Shown in pieces: positions 1 through 12,350 of a DNA stretch of 64,000 nt; positions within the stretch are counted from its first letter, which is position 1; every line of letters starts with the position of its first letter. Source of the stretch: Lethocerus indicus (Eukaryota; Arthropoda; Insecta; Hemiptera; Belostomatidae); contig JACDQD010000104.1 in NCBI GenBank assembly GCA_019843655.1, positions 1,054,001-1,118,000 on the forward strand, in the 5' to 3' direction. A program made the translations under genes and the position numbers. A model generated the notes under the pieces. It was not told the origin of the DNA. It made no database searches and was given only the letters and a program-made list of their open reading frames with translations.

Positions 1-460
1 GATATTAAATAGCGCATTTACTAATAATTAAACGTTTCCGCAGTGCGCTTGTTCGTCTTTGTTCAACTTTTCTTCTCGTCGTGGGGGGATTGCTTCTGCG
101 TCGTGCTGTCAGGAGCAGACGCGGGCGGGAGCGGGGGCCCTGCTATGGGATATGCGGGCTCTGTCCGCAATAACCGTAAATGAAAAATGGCCGTAACAAA
201 TGATCCCCTCCGCCCCAAACGCTGGGGGCCGACGAACGGTGGAATTAGCAAATTAATTAGGCCCGTCACGAGCTCTGACGACACGGCGGTTTGCGGTCCG
301 AACGCCGGGGCGACACTTGAGCGTCGATACAATTAAACACGATAATGGAGGGGAGGGCCGGCCAAGCTTTGATACCGGAGGCCGTTTGAATTTCGAGTGC
401 AGCTGTGGGGGGTCACCGAATTTGTCAAGAAATTCCTTTCCCCCAATCCTGCACTTGTAC
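1..460. other. GC-rich island, candidate regulatory element
   Basis: Bases about 60-430 are GC-rich and CpG-rich, standing against AT-rich sequence on the right. A homeodomain-type core, AATTAATTAG, lies at 251-260 inside otherwise GC-rich sequence. Open frames here are proline-rich, overlap on both strands and look like composition artefacts. I see no promoter core or splice pair that would make it an exon. Regulatory function is inference from composition and motif content. Confidence 0.3.
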
Positions 461-2019
461 TAATTCACTAATTCAACAGGGTAACTGTTGCTCCAATATC
501 ATTTACATTACTCAATAACAACCGAATAACGCAGTCTAATCGTTTGAATTCGTCATACCAAATTTACTGCATTGTTACTTTGTCGATTCGAATTTTTAGG
601 GATATCCGATTACGAAACTGTTCCATCTTGAAAGAGGCGACTAGCAGGAAAAATGGAATAAATAAACCGATAAAGATTATACTTGAAGATGATTATAAAC
701 GATTATATACAAAGAGATTTTGTTAAAGAGTTACGCAACTACCGTTCCACTCAATATTGATGGATCGTTATAGTGGAAGTTCAAAATTCCACTATATTCC
801 CTGTTAATAATTGATACTAGTTCAATTTGGGGCTCGAAATTATTAAATACTATTCTGACCCCAACAATAAAGCCGGTTACTGTCCCGCCGGGTCGGACTA
901 ATTTGCCCCTTTAACCCCTGTGACTAATTTACGTTGAAACTCCTTGGAATTTAGATAGGAGCGTTGTTGCGAAATAACAAGGTAATAGGAAATAGAAACA
1001 AAGAATCTCGTTTTAGTGTAAAAAAAAATAAATGAGGCCCACGCCCACCTACGGAATTGCTTTTGCTGATAACCTCCGCTTTATTAGTTTGGCGGATGAA
1101 AATGTGGTAGGTGGGAGGGGGTTGGGGGTGTAGGCACCCCGGGATTTTTGTTTGTTAAAAAAAAGACAGAGGAATGGATTTTTCACGTGGCCGCGATGCC
1201 CCACAGAAAATCTGCTGTACATTATACCCGTATAACGGCCTGGACGGAACACAACACTCCGAAAAGGGATTTTTACGATTTTTTTTTATTGTTGCCGCCC
1301 TTTACGTTTTCGGCCACTTTAATATTCATGCGCGGTCAGTTTTCTCGTACAGCTATGATGGATGAAAATGAATGCTAATTCAACCTGGTTTTTTTTGGTG
1401 GGGGGGGACTTTGGCTTTCGGCCACGTACAGAGCGCCTCTGCGTAGGATCGAGAATTCGTTCTGTTTTAGATGAAAAGCACAGTTCTGTACTGAGAATAG
1501 CTTCTAGTCTACACAAAAGTGGACACAAGTTCAGAAATATGTGTCGTACTCCCGCAGCACACGGGTATTATTAACTATCATTTCGTTTGAATAAATATTA
1601 TTGTCGTAGATATAGCAATTACAAGGTGTGGGAAATGCTGGATGAGAATGTTCCAGTCATAAGTTTTCAGATCACTCTCACTATGCTACGTTGGGATTTA
1701 GCGTATCTAATATATACTACCGAGAATACTTATAGAATAGCAGTGATTGAAGTGGTATAAAAACAATTACTGACATATTTTTGGCGTAGCATTGCATCAA
1801 TGATGGAAATTGTATTTTTAGCATAAAATAACTAATAATGAAATTCCTTCGCTTCATTAAAGGGCGCTGATGAATATGGCACAGAATTTAAAATAAAATC
1901 ATCGTAAGCAACGAGCCGTGGAGTCATGCTTCTCAGTCCGATGTAATTTGAGATGTTTTTAATCACGGTAACGGATTCAAATAAATGGTCGATTCAAAAA
2001 ATCAACCGGAACTCTCGAA
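461..2019. other. AT-rich spacer with homopolymer tracts
   Basis: Mostly AT-rich sequence with no gene that I can support. A moderate-GC patch at about 1040-1460 contains short A, T and G runs (T-run then G-run at 1390-1408). The short frames there overlap on both strands and have low-complexity composition. No repeat family is recognised. Confidence 0.5.
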
Positions 2020-2880
2020 GCCTAATGGAGCGTAATTTTTCCCGGCGGGCGGTACCCCCTTTGAAAGTACGAAAAATCCACAGCGCCAGAAAGGTGGTGG
2101 GGCCCCACCGTTTCCTGTTTAAACCGGGGATACACACAGGAAGCGGGGGCATTCACAGCGCGAGAATTTCGAAAGGGGGGGGCGGCCGGCCTTTTACGCC
2201 CTAATTGGCAGGACCCGGAATCCTCGCACCGAATATAATATGGCATTTTTAAAAAAGCGTATTTTTTCGCCCCGGAATCGCGACTGTAGTAATTACAGTG
2301 CAGCTAACAATCCTGAGGGAACCGGAGGCGGGAGTTCACTTCATGAAATGAAGCCTATAATCGGTCGGGGCGGCCGAGATTAATTTTTCTTATGGGTAGG
2401 CGGATGTACAGAAAAAAAAACGGGCCCGGCTTCATAATGGTGCTGAAAGCGGCAGGAAATCCCTGGACGAGCCGGCGGGGGAGGGGGAGGCCGTGTTTGT
2501 CGCTCCGCAATATCTGCCGCCCCTCGACAAATAGATTTGCCTTCTATAACATCATACGGACGAGGCCCGCAGCCCTCCCCTTTAATTTAAGGCGACTTTG
2601 TTTGAAGGAAACGAATTTACGGTTGAGATGGTGTAATGAAGATGGCGGTCTTGTTGACAGCCCCCCCGAGCTTCCCCAAGGCACCGACTGTCCTCCTCAG
2701 CCACCGTCACCGTCACCGTCCCTCAATTCCGGTAATAATGAAAACGATTTCGGAGGTCGACCCCCGAACCTGTATTTGAGTGCCAGAGGCGCCAATGAGA
2801 CACACCTCCACTGCCTCCACTGGAGTTACGCCTCTGGCTTTCAGTCCGGCAGTATATACTGTAATTCCAGCAGTTTTAGA
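2020..2880. other. GC-rich island with short repeats
   Basis: A long GC-rich block interrupted by brief A/T runs at 2250 and 2410. It contains three tandem CACCGT units at 2702-2720 and ends with a strong hairpin (2782-2838, listed separately). A 163-residue plus-strand frame spans 2392-2883. It is rich in R, P, S and G, lacks any domain I recognise and includes the hairpin sequence, so I do not call it a gene. It could be an exon or untranslated region of an unrecognised transcript. Confidence 0.3.
2782..2838. repeat. Nested hairpin with 10-bp perfect outer stem
   Basis: GCCAGAGGCG (2782-2791) pairs perfectly with CGCCTCTGGC (2829-2838). Inside, CTCCA and TGGAG can form a second short stem, and CCTCCACTG occurs twice in tandem from 2805. 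The sequence could fold as RNA or cruciform DNA. It matches no miRNA seed that I recognise. Confidence 0.6.
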
Positions 2881-3540
2881 TGAAACAGACAAGAGTATCA
2901 GAAATTAATAAATGTATAGATTTTATATCACACAGAACTGTGGGGGCATACAAAATTAGGTCATGAATTATAAATATGCATTTAACTAACATAAAATAAG
3001 TGCCTGCCACCACGTATATTGTGATGAGGACGTCAAAAATCTGAAATTGATCTATTCCCATCTGACGACAATAACCAGGCGATAGATAGCTTCGGCATGG
3101 GACGATAGTCCGTGCCGGTAATATTAGAAGAGCACGAAAATAGCGTCATAAATAGAGATCAATTTAGCCTCAGAATGGCTCTTTAACTTGAATTTCGCGT
3201 GTCTTCGTAGCTGACGTGTCTGTACAGTTACATTTATAACACCGTCCTTTTCAGTCAGTATTTTAAAGCGGTTGGGCGACCCGGCGGAGGTTCGCTCCAG
3301 AAATAAACTAAATTAGACATTCATAGAATACTGTTCCATAGACCCTAATTAATTAATTTTAATTATTGTAGCAAACTGTGTCGGTACAGAGAGAAACAAA
3401 AAAAGGAGTAGGAAAACTGTAATAACACAGAAGTCAATCTCCTGTTTCTAGCGTCGGTTGGCCAACACGAGCCAAACAGAAGCTGTAGGCAGCAGTGAGA
3501 GTTTCCTCCTAATAACTACATAGCACCCTCCCTTACTACA
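2881..3540. other. AT-rich spacer
   Basis: Mainly AT-rich DNA with no supported gene. A small GC-rich patch lies at about 3265-3300. No tandem repeat or transposon end was seen. Confidence 0.5.
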
Positions 3541-3760
3541 GGGGTAGAGTGTGACTAAATGTGACACTAAACAAATGGTGGAGAAGGGGGTGATTCGAAC
3601 TCCCTAAACTGTCTCGGGACCTAGGGCCACATTACACAGACAAACACGCACATATATACACATATACATGGTCATATATATATATATATATAAACATACC
3701 CCTCAGGGGTTATGGGAGTTAGTTCAACGGTATCCCTAACCCCTCTAAACGAGGACTGAG
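3541..3760 (-). repeat. Possible tRNA-derived SINE remnant
   Basis: Read on the minus strand, the sequence at about 3590-3600 gives GAGTTCGAATC, a good pol III B-box, followed by a C-rich stretch and CACCA-like bases at about 3575-3580. On the plus strand, TAGTTCAACGG at 3720-3730 resembles an A-box, but it is on the opposite strand from the B-box, so no intact tRNA or SINE head can be drawn. A (TA)n tract (3674-3692) lies between them. Origin as a rearranged tRNA-like retroposon is a weak inference. Confidence 0.2.
3706..3743. repeat. Hairpin beside (TA)n tract
   Basis: GGGGTTATGGGA (3706-3717) pairs with TCCCTAACCCC (3733-3743) apart from one bulged base. It follows a 19-bp TA tract. It overlaps the A-box-like sequence of the possible SINE remnant. 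Confidence 0.5.
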
Positions 3761-4295
3761 AGGAATCATTATTGCGCGTTCTGCAGCGTCCAAACAAATT
3801 TAGTCTCGTTCGCTACCCTTTTAATGATTCCGCAGTTGCTAACCCATGACAAATCATGGGGGAACTGATGGGGAGAAGCGCTCTGTTCCTCGATTTTTGG
3901 TCCCGGAATAACAGTCTAGGGAAGAGGAGGGCTTCAGCTCCTTGCATACGAATGACCGATACCATGGAGGTGTATTCATTCTTGATTTCTTTCATGTCAA
4001 CTGTGATTCCCAATCCAACAATGATCCTGTCTCAGACTGTCTCAGATACTCACTTCCGAAGGAAAGAAATACGGCGTAATTTAAAATCGATCGCTAATAT
4101 TCCGAACAAAATATTAAATAACAATTAAACGATATCATTAACTCCTACAGATTTATCTTTTGTATATAATCGTGTGATAAATATGTTGTATCATCTACCT
4201 ACGCATATTCGTTGATAATAACGATTTTAGACACTTTAAATGGCGCAATTAAAATGTATCACAGAAAGACGTAGGAGTACAAAACATTGAGTCAA
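3761..4295. other. Moderate to AT-rich spacer
   Basis: No supported gene. The small frames on both strands at about 3813-4128 overlap one another and have no recognisable domain. From about 4050 the sequence is strongly AT-rich. Confidence 0.45.
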
Positions 4296-4940
4296 ATAAC
4301 CGATGAATACCCCGAAGGGAGGGCGAGAAATTCGAAGGCCGTTTTCGCTTGATAAGCGGGTCGGCGGAGGAGGCGGCGGCATTAGCCCGAACAGAGAGGA
4401 ACTCACGCGGTATTTTGCCCACCCCCCTCGTTTAAACGTGCAAAAGGGAGGAGGGTTAATAAAAGGCTCGACCCCGCAACAACACGCTCCGATATTTCCA
4501 TACAATAGCGATTTCGAAGGAGGGCCCGGGCCTAGCCGTCCTCGAACACATTCGTCGGGTTCCCACAGCCAGTTCCATGCGCCCCGTTGTTATATTCGAG
4601 CCCCAACGTATCGGTCCTCCAACGTCTAATTCATCATCGTCCGCGCCGTTGAATCCGACCCGAACATAAATCAAACCGCAGGACCGATTGATTTGACTAA
4701 CTCCGCGTTCTTGTCCGCGCCACCCCCAACAGAGAAGAAATTAATATCCAGGAAGGCGAGGGAGAGTTACATTTTTCCCCTGCTGAAGTTTCTCGGCGGG
4801 GCCCCCTTAGCCACCGTCGGCGATCTGGCCTCCGCGGAGGAAGTGGAAATTCATTTCCAACTTTTTTCCCGTTCTTTCAAGCCCCCCCTTTTTTTCACCG
4901 CTTGGGAATATCGCGGGGATTGAGATAAACCCTGCGGCGG
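4296..4940. other. GC-rich island
   Basis: GC-rich block containing GGCGGAGG-type runs (about 4365-4380) and CCCCC/TTTTT runs (about 4884-4895). Frames are open on both strands and are rich in G, P and R, as expected from composition. No motif supports a gene. Candidate regulatory DNA or an unrecognised exon. Confidence 0.3.
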
Positions 4941-5215
4941 CGGGAGTATCCTTTTGTTTTTCGATTATACCTCGAAATATTAGGGGGACAAGAAAGTTCG
5001 AGTTCCTCCTGGCCGCATCGTTGCTATAAAATGTATAACTTCCCCTGCTATCGAAAAAAAATTATTAACAGATAAATGTAGACCGGTTTATAACCGTTTT
5101 GAATCTGTTGGGATTTGTATTTAAGGTTATTCTCCGATCAATTCGATACATGCCGATTACGATCGGAGGATAGGCTTCAATTTACACTGTTATAAGGGAG
5201 AGTAAATTGAAAAAT

Positions 5216-5625
5216 CACAAATTCGATAACACGATTGTCCGGGGAAGATTCAATCCCGCAATAGCCAAAGGTTGCAAACGGGACTCGTCTGAAACGCTGC
5301 GCCGATTGGACACCGCGCGAAGCAGCAGGGGGACTAATAATAATTCTCGGTCGGAGTAACAGGCGCTAACACGGAGTCGGGTCCAATTATGCGGAACGAG
5401 CGGATGTATAACAGGAATGGGGCGTGGTGGGCGGGCCGAAGTGGCGGGGATGTCGCCTCGATTAAAGAGGGAGCCTCCAGTTAAAGGGGGCAGTTGCCAG
5501 ACGAATTAACCGTCCAATATTTCAAGCCGCGAGTGGTAATTGGAACGAGGCCACGGCCAGCATGAGCCTATCGCTCGTTCGGGCCTATCGCCACGGGTCG
5601 GTCACGTTCCACTTCGAGACTAAAT
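5216..5625. promoter_or_regulatory. Candidate conserved regulatory element
   Basis: GC-rich block with homeodomain-like cores embedded in it (CCAATTATG near 5382, GAATTAAC near 5503, TAATTGG near 5537). GCCTATCGC occurs twice about 19 bases apart at about 5566 and 5584. There is no long single-strand open frame, which makes non-coding function more likely than an exon. The AT-rich spacer at 4941-5215 holds nothing that I recognise. Confidence 0.3.
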
Positions 5626-5986
5626 ATATTATTATAAGATCGAAGGTCCGCTAACATTTTAATTTTTAAAACCCGTATTCACTTCCCTTCTATTTACAAC
5701 AAACGAATTTTTGAAAAAAAACAGTATAATCCGATACTTATAAATTCTGTAGATACCGAGTAACGTATTTAGTCACTGGAATGTTCATTTATTTTCTTAA
5801 CACATCAGGATCGCATTGAACCTTAAATCCGGTAATTTTGATCGGAGACTATCAGGGGACCTGTTATCTATGAGAGAACGGATATATAGGGTGCCTACAA
5901 CTTATATTGCAAACTGAATAATTGCCATAATGGCAACGTCTTTTTAATTAATCTACAGCTTCTTCTCTCTTAGCTAAATGTAGTTA

Positions 5987-6029
5987 GCTGAAACCGGCCT
6001 GGCGGGTTTAAAAGGAGGCCGGTTTAGCA
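5987..6029. repeat. Strong hairpin, 13-bp stem with one bulge
   Basis: AAACCGGCCT (5991-6000) is the exact reverse complement of AGGCCGGTTT (6016-6025). The stem extends by GCT/AGC past a single bulged base. A second small stem (AGCTAA/TTAGCT) sits just to the left at about 5972-5988. Loop and stem match no miRNA or transposon end known to me. Confidence 0.6.
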
Positions 6030-7435
6030 AAAGATCAAAACACAGAGCCGGGACAAAAGATCACAAGAACCACGGCAACGCAAGTACCTTTTGCAAGTGG
6101 TTTTTCATTTCATACCCTGTGTCCAGTATTAAAGTCTGCCAGGAATGAACTGAATCCTCATTGTTTTATAGGAATAACGCGAAATGTAGCTAATGTAGAA
6201 CGGGATGTTGGATAAGGACAACGGACAACCAACGTACCTGAAATTCGAGCTAAGCTTACAGGTCAAATTAATTTCATTTATTAATTAGTAGGCTCGGAAT
6301 GTACATGTTTCCTTCACCTACTGAAAAAATTATGTAAAATTATTATCAACAAGTACAAATTAAATATGACTCGTGTACATAACATGATCGCGAACCGTCG
6401 GCTCTCATGTCGAGAAGTCGTTCAATTTTGAATTAATCCTGTTTATTCTCCAGTCGATAGCCGGACACGACTTCGGCCATGTCGTGACGTACATTTTAAC
6501 GGTCCGTAAAAGCCGCAACTTTTTATTGCACCGTTTCATCGTCGGACGACACGTCCCAATTTTCGTCCCCTGCAGTTCCCGATTCGGCAACAAATATAGC
6601 AATTATCTAAACTGGTCGTATAACATTTCCAAGTTATATTAAAATAACATCTCCGCCAAACACCCCACGCGCCACGAAATTAAAAAAGTAAATTCGAAAC
6701 GAACACGCGCGGAACAAGGACCGATTTATTTGACCGAGAATTCGGACAGATGGACTGATGCATTATTTTGAAATTGCGACATAATTGAACATATATTATT
6801 TAATAATAAGAATTGACTAGAAAAATATTTCTGGGTTAAGCCCTTCTCGATATATGGAAATGACCGCGTCTAGCTGGCATGTTCACAGTGTAGAAGCGGA
6901 GAAACAAATCGGTCAGAACAGAAGCGTTAACTTTATTGGGTCGATTCGGAAGCCGCACAGTGCGGCCTATTGAAAAACCTCCACATAAAAAGTTTTACCA
7001 TTTGCCAGGGTCCGCGGTACCGGCCCGATATGGGAAAACTGTGCCGACTTTCCACACAGATACGGGGATATGTGGTGCTTTACTCGGAATTAGAAATCGA
7101 TATATTATCAAAGAAATGTCACTTGTACATTCGGTTTTTAATAACTAGGATATATTAATTAATTCCTTGAGATAATTTTTATCTGATCCCCAAGTTTCGC
7201 TATATTATCACACTTTGACAAATTGTTATTATTTCACTTGTTATGAAATGAATTACACAGTTCGAATCTCAAGACTAGATACATCTTTAAGTCTTTGTGG
7301 TAAGTAAAATATACTATACCTACTATAAGATAGAGCCGGCTTGAACGGGTATTACGAGTGCAATAATAAGTTTGAAAAAAATCGTTTAAAAAGCGATCAG
7401 TATTGAACGCCTTATTTTGATTTGGGATAACGCAT
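6030..7435. other. AT-rich region with one moderate-GC patch
   Basis: Mostly AT-rich. The stretch at about 6385-6600 is of balanced composition, rich in CpG and short TTGAATTAAT-type words, and resembles other candidate regulatory patches here. Another balanced patch lies at about 6890-7080. No gene is supported. Confidence 0.35.
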
Positions 7436-7890
7436 GATCAGGGGGCGTTCCTCATTTTATCTTCTGACGCGTTATGAGGCCGGGGAAATGTTTAAAAATC
7501 CCCGTGTCTTCAGACACCTCGCCCACCCCTGCCCCCGGCCCATAGCCATGCTCTGCCGCCCCCGCCGGTTCTTAACCGGAAAAAAACCACCGACTCACAA
7601 ATGAGAATTCTTCATGAAAGGCCCCCGGTAGCGGGCTGAAAAGTGGGTGGTGGTGTTTTGGACGGGCCATGGAGGGGGTGGTTCTTTAAAAAACTTGCGA
7701 AAAGAAATGGAAGGGGGTGAAAGCCACCCCCCGCCCCTACCCCACCACAGAGATATTGAGCCCGGACAATTACCTGTCCATATCCTCCTTCTCCTCAGCC
7801 GAAAAAATAACCCTCCACTCCCAATAGCGAGGCATGGCTCCTCACAAGGGGGTTTGCCTTATTGCTTCCCTCCTACTTTCTTCGTCGTTT
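7436..7890. other. GC-rich island with poly-C and poly-G runs
   Basis: GC-rich, with strand-biased C-runs (7515-7560) and G-runs (7645-7680, 7712-7735). The G-runs could form quadruplexes. The only sizeable frame (7647-7928 plus) is P/G/H-rich low-complexity sequence. No promoter or splice signal fixes a function. Confidence 0.3.
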
Positions 7891-9186
7891 CCTTCCGCTT
7901 AAAACGGCATTTACTTTTTTTTTACTGAAGAAGACTGATAAAGGTCCTTCCAAAAATCTTCCGATAACCAACACGGTGTCCGAGATATACTGCCGGATAT
8001 CTCCATAAATGACGTCGTTTTTTCCCCAAATTCTCTGATTTAACTGGGAATTCATTGAAAAATTAGCGATATAAAATTTTTGTTTAATTAATGATCTTAG
8101 TTACTATCCTCTTCTCAGATATTTCATGCATCAAAATTATTTTTCGCTTTTAATACAACTGGGATATCAGAAAGCCACAAATTCGACCTGTTATTTATTT
8201 TATTAATGTTTATTGTAAATTTAAAATAAAGAATAAACATTTCAGCTTGACTCTAAAGAGTTTTATGAAACATACAGTACAGTATAATTGAGTCTAATCC
8301 GAATAATTTGTAACTAGCGAAAGTGAGTACACAATAATTATGTATAATAGGTACCTTAATAAGAACACATTTGGAAATAGCGGTGGCTGCTCGTTGGCTA
8401 GCCGGCGGGCACGGCTAACAATCGCGGGATGCACACATGAATGTACAAATAGAGCCCGGAGAGAGCGGCAATTGGGCAAATCGCGCCGCTCCGCCTCCGA
8501 GATGTCGCCCACGCACGTTTATCGCCGCTACCTCGTTTGAATAACAACAACTGTCTGAGCGGATTTTTCGGGCCATATTTGACCGACTCAACTCAGACCG
8601 GTTCAGTTTTCGCATAGGTAACGGGGGGGTTTTACAGGCTTCGATCAGGCAATAAGGCTAAATGACCGACCAACCGGAATAATACATCAATGCTCACTTC
8701 GAATAAGTAAATTAACTGTTGCGAGAGTTTCCCATCATTTTTGGGATGTAAGGTTATTTTCGCTAATATAGACAAAACTATCGCGCTGACTAATCTACTG
8801 AATGCACGCTACTGAAGTTAGCGTCCACTGGAGACCATAAAAGATCTCTTTTTCGGATATTAGAAGGTATCTTCAAAAATATAATTCTGTTAGGGAAGTT
8901 GCAATACTTCAAGTGACGCGTTTAATAACGGCGGACGCAGGTTTTGACCCGCGTAACTGATGTGTCATGCGGGTTTAGTATTAGAACTATATTACTATTA
9001 TTTAAAGAATATTTCGTACATGCGCTTTACGATATAACCGGATGCATATAGTGCTAAAATATCCCAAATTATCATCCATTACATTTACAATCGATAAAAA
9101 GAAGTATTTATTTTGAATGATTCACTTGAATATATAATTGTTAGTACTTAAGAGAAACTTCTTATCTAGGGGATCATATGTTGTAC

Positions 9187-9187
<1 letters not shown>
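7891..9187. other. AT-rich spacer with island at 8385-8640
   Basis: A GC-rich, CpG-rich island at about 8385-8640 includes the palindrome GGCTAGCC near 8396 and the repeated word GACCG (about 8580-8670). The flanks are AT-rich. No gene is recognised. Confidence 0.3.

Positions 9188-9222
<35 letters not shown>
9188..9222. repeat. (TA)n microsatellite
   Basis: Uninterrupted TA dinucleotide run of about 35 bases in AT-rich surroundings. Confidence 0.97.
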
Positions 9223-9225
<3 letters not shown>

Positions 9226-10319
9226 TATAATTTCATAATTTACTACATTCAGAGCTGACCATTGTGAAATACAAAAAAAAATGTTAATCGTTTTGTGTAC
9301 ATACTCAGAGCACAAAGGAATTTTTGATCAGTGGCAGAGATGCGAAAAAGGCCTATCACAAACAGTTTTTATTCCAAACCTTACAGAAGGGCTGGGATCT
9401 TCTGTATCAACATTTTGTACATCTTTACAGTCCTAAACGTATTCAAATTTCCCGAATCCCAACCGGGGATGAATAACGCAACGAGTATTGAAGAAACCTA
9501 ATCCTCTTAATTTCTAACAAGGAAAAAACCGGCCCCGAGGTTTATGGAGGGGGCGGGGGAGCGGGTTCGGAAAGCCGGATTGTCCCGGTTTTAGCGAGCC
9601 GCAGTTAAAAATCTCCCGCACTCCCAAAACTCTTTTCTCTGTCTTGCGGATTTTAACAGGAAACGCACCGATAAGGGGGTGGGGAAGAGGCCCGCCGGTT
9701 ACCTTTAATCCGAAGTAGAAGAATATAAAACAAAATAAAAAAACTCCCGTTCCATTGAACACAGGGACAGTATTTCAAATCCAGTAGAAGTTATTTTAAA
9801 AACAGAACCCTGTTGTGAAACAATTTACGGGCTATAATTTACTTAATGGAATCACCCGAATAATTGTTTTAGAGTAATACTATCGTAAATATCAAATATT
9901 GTACAAATGACACCAGTTCTATTCCTGCCCCTGGATAAACTTTACTCAGTTAAAGGATATACTTTACACTAAATTGCGTATTGAACATATGGACAAATAT
10001 TACAGTATTTTTAATAAGAAAATGTATTAGCTAAAATACTTTTTTCAATCCGTTGTATATATGTACAATTTATTTAAAAGTTTAAAGAATACTGCTGGTT
10101 TATTTCATCAGTGCATAGTGTTCGAAGACCGAATATTGTGAACGAAATACTGTTCAAGGGAGGAATGCTGCGCAGTCGAAATAGTTTCAATTCAGGCCGA
10201 ACCAAAACTATTTCCTTCTTCGATTCCTTCTTCAAATGGCGATTCGAGAGGAGGAGAAATTTCATTCCATTAGCCATCCAACGATAAACCGTACGCAATT
10301 TCCCTCCAACCCTCACTCA
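9223..10319. other. AT-rich region with small GC island at 9520-9710
   Basis: The GC-rich patch at about 9520-9710 carries G-runs and no recognised coding. The stretch 10070-10316 has balanced composition and an 80-residue minus-strand frame rich in K, R and L with no domain that I recognise. It lacks clear splice signals at both ends, so I leave it uncalled. Confidence 0.3.
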
Positions 10320-10665
10320 TCACAGTAAGGAGTAAACCGACTTACGGGCCATTATTAACCGGCCGGTCGCTTGTTCCCGAATTGGATTTAAAAATTTAAA
10401 AAACTGTGGGGGCCCGGGGCTCCGGGCGCGGGGGGTTGAGCCGGCGAAAAACTCGGATAGAGTTGTTAACCCCGTTATAATAGCGCTACCCGGCCGTACA
10501 GCCGAATACCGCATGCGATTTCTCCAGAGACTCGGGCCGCGGGGGCCGTTGGGGAGCGGAAACAATGGCCCAGGATTGCATGCAAGATTCTATCTCCAAT
10601 TTATACCGCGGGACCCGGGGCGCTTAAACTACCCGGCCGAGCGATGGCTGCGGTCCGAGGAATAA
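10320..10665. other. GC-rich island with G-quadruplex motif
   Basis: Very GC-rich block. At 10408-10435 four G-runs of 5, 4, 3 and 6 bases are separated by loops of three to four bases, meeting the usual quadruplex pattern on the plus strand. Palindromic GGGCCC-type words surround it. No coding is supported. Confidence 0.4.
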
Positions 10666-12040
10666 TATTTTTTTATATTACCCTCCAACTCGAACTGTGT
10701 TGTTGTGCAGGTCTACACTACACACCTCAGTATCTACAATACTCAAAAAAGAAATATATAAACTCACCCTGCAATGCTACCCAATGGCGCACGTTGGTAA
10801 ACAATCTGAACTTAAATTTAAACTAAGTAAATCTCTTGTTAGTAATTTCTAATGTTACCTTTCCTTTCATACGATCCACTAAATAATTTACAATTTTCTC
10901 GCTTGAAATCAGATGACACCCCGTGTACAATATCCTCCATTAATTCATCGATATTACAGTTTGAGTTGTGTACGGAACCCCGCTGAGAGAGAGTTTGGTA
11001 AATGTAAAAAATCTTCACTAAACATTCCAAACGATCCATTCTATGGAATTTCCGTTCGCACGAGTTTTCTCACTTCACAAAAAAATAATTATGTCCTTGT
11101 AATTTACAAAATCGCATCTTGGCAGTATTTCCGCGGGGTCGACAATATAGGTTCGTTTCACCGCTATATATCGAGCCGCACAAATAAAGAGCTGTAACCG
11201 TTTAACGGCGTTCGGGGTCTATTAAGTGTTCACGCGACCGCAGCGAGGCGCCGGTCGTAATAACCGGTTGGGGCACGGCAATTAATTCTGAAATTACAGA
11301 AAAACACCCCGAAAGTTAACAACTGAGCGATAACGAATGTTTATTCAGCTGCAAGTCAATGACTGACAGCGGCATGACGGATTAAGACCAATCCAATAGA
11401 TAATGATCCCATAATACCACTCTGAAAATAAAATACACTCTGAATTCCACTATAGTTAACAAAAATAAAGACTAATAAACTTAATTGTGCAATTTGTTAA
11501 TTAAAATTATTGTTTATTTATTTACCACCACTACAATATCAGTTCAAATTATAAAAGAGATCCAAGGTTTACATAATTAAAACCAAGAACCAAAGAACTA
11601 TTGATTTTGAATTGTCTCTGAACCGGATCCAATTTCGAGACAGAGCTATTATATGCTTAACTGAACAGCTGAATATAAACTACTCTAAAGCCAAGGAACA
11701 CGTGACTCGACTACTAACTCGTAGCGGTCAGAGTATTTATCTAAAATAAACACTCAATCTCCATTTAACTAATGTCTACAATTCGCACTTCCTGGGCTTC
11801 CCAGTTTGTATTGTTGAGGGGTTACCTTCACTTACCGCAGCAGAAAATGTTATGCGGAAAACATAACGACGAGATTAATGCTTCTGGGCCACAATAATTC
11901 ATTAGTTCCAGCAATTATGAAACCAGACATTAAGGCCAGTCGACTGGTGTTTCAAACGCAGTCAATTACAATTCAATGAATTCTTCGATTTCAGTAGTCT
12001 TTGAAATCACGGAATTGACAAAAAATTTTGTTTCCTCCAT
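10666..12040. other. AT-rich spacer
   Basis: AT-rich sequence with a short CpG-rich patch at about 11205-11285. Isolated splice-like signals occur: an acceptor TGTTGTTGTGCAG ending at 10710, and minus-strand donors GTGAGT near 10762 and GTAAGT near 11830. None pairs with a convincing exon. Confidence 0.35.
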
Positions 12041-12350
12041 TCCGGATCCGATGGACGGGAAGAAGGAAAGCGATGGTAGAAGATCTGGACGAGGTGGAGG
12101 AGCAGCAAGGAGGAGGAGGAGACCGCGCGGGTAATTGGAAATCCAGCCAAGCCTAAAGAAACGATTCATTCTTTCAACCAGTAAATCCCTCGTAATGTCG
12201 TTGGTGTAATTCGGAGGCCATTGATTTTTTGCTCCTCTCTCCTGTTTTTTTTTCACTTTTACTTTAATCATTTCCTTTTCGATTTCCGGACGGTACCCGG
12301 TATGGGGCCATCGGAAGGCCGTCCCGAACGGCCGGCTGAAGACTCGAAAC
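12041..12350. other. GC-rich patch with AGG/GGA repeats
   Basis: Contains a purine-rich GAGGAGGAG run (about 12090-12122). A 128-residue minus-strand frame (11966-12352) crosses this region. It encodes basic and proline/leucine-rich low-complexity sequence without a known domain, so I treat it as non-coding. Confidence 0.3.

Noticed and set aside
2392..2883. 163-residue plus-strand open frame
   Set aside because: R/P/S/G-rich, no domain, lies in a GC island and reads through an inverted repeat; better explained by lack of stop codons in GC-rich DNA.
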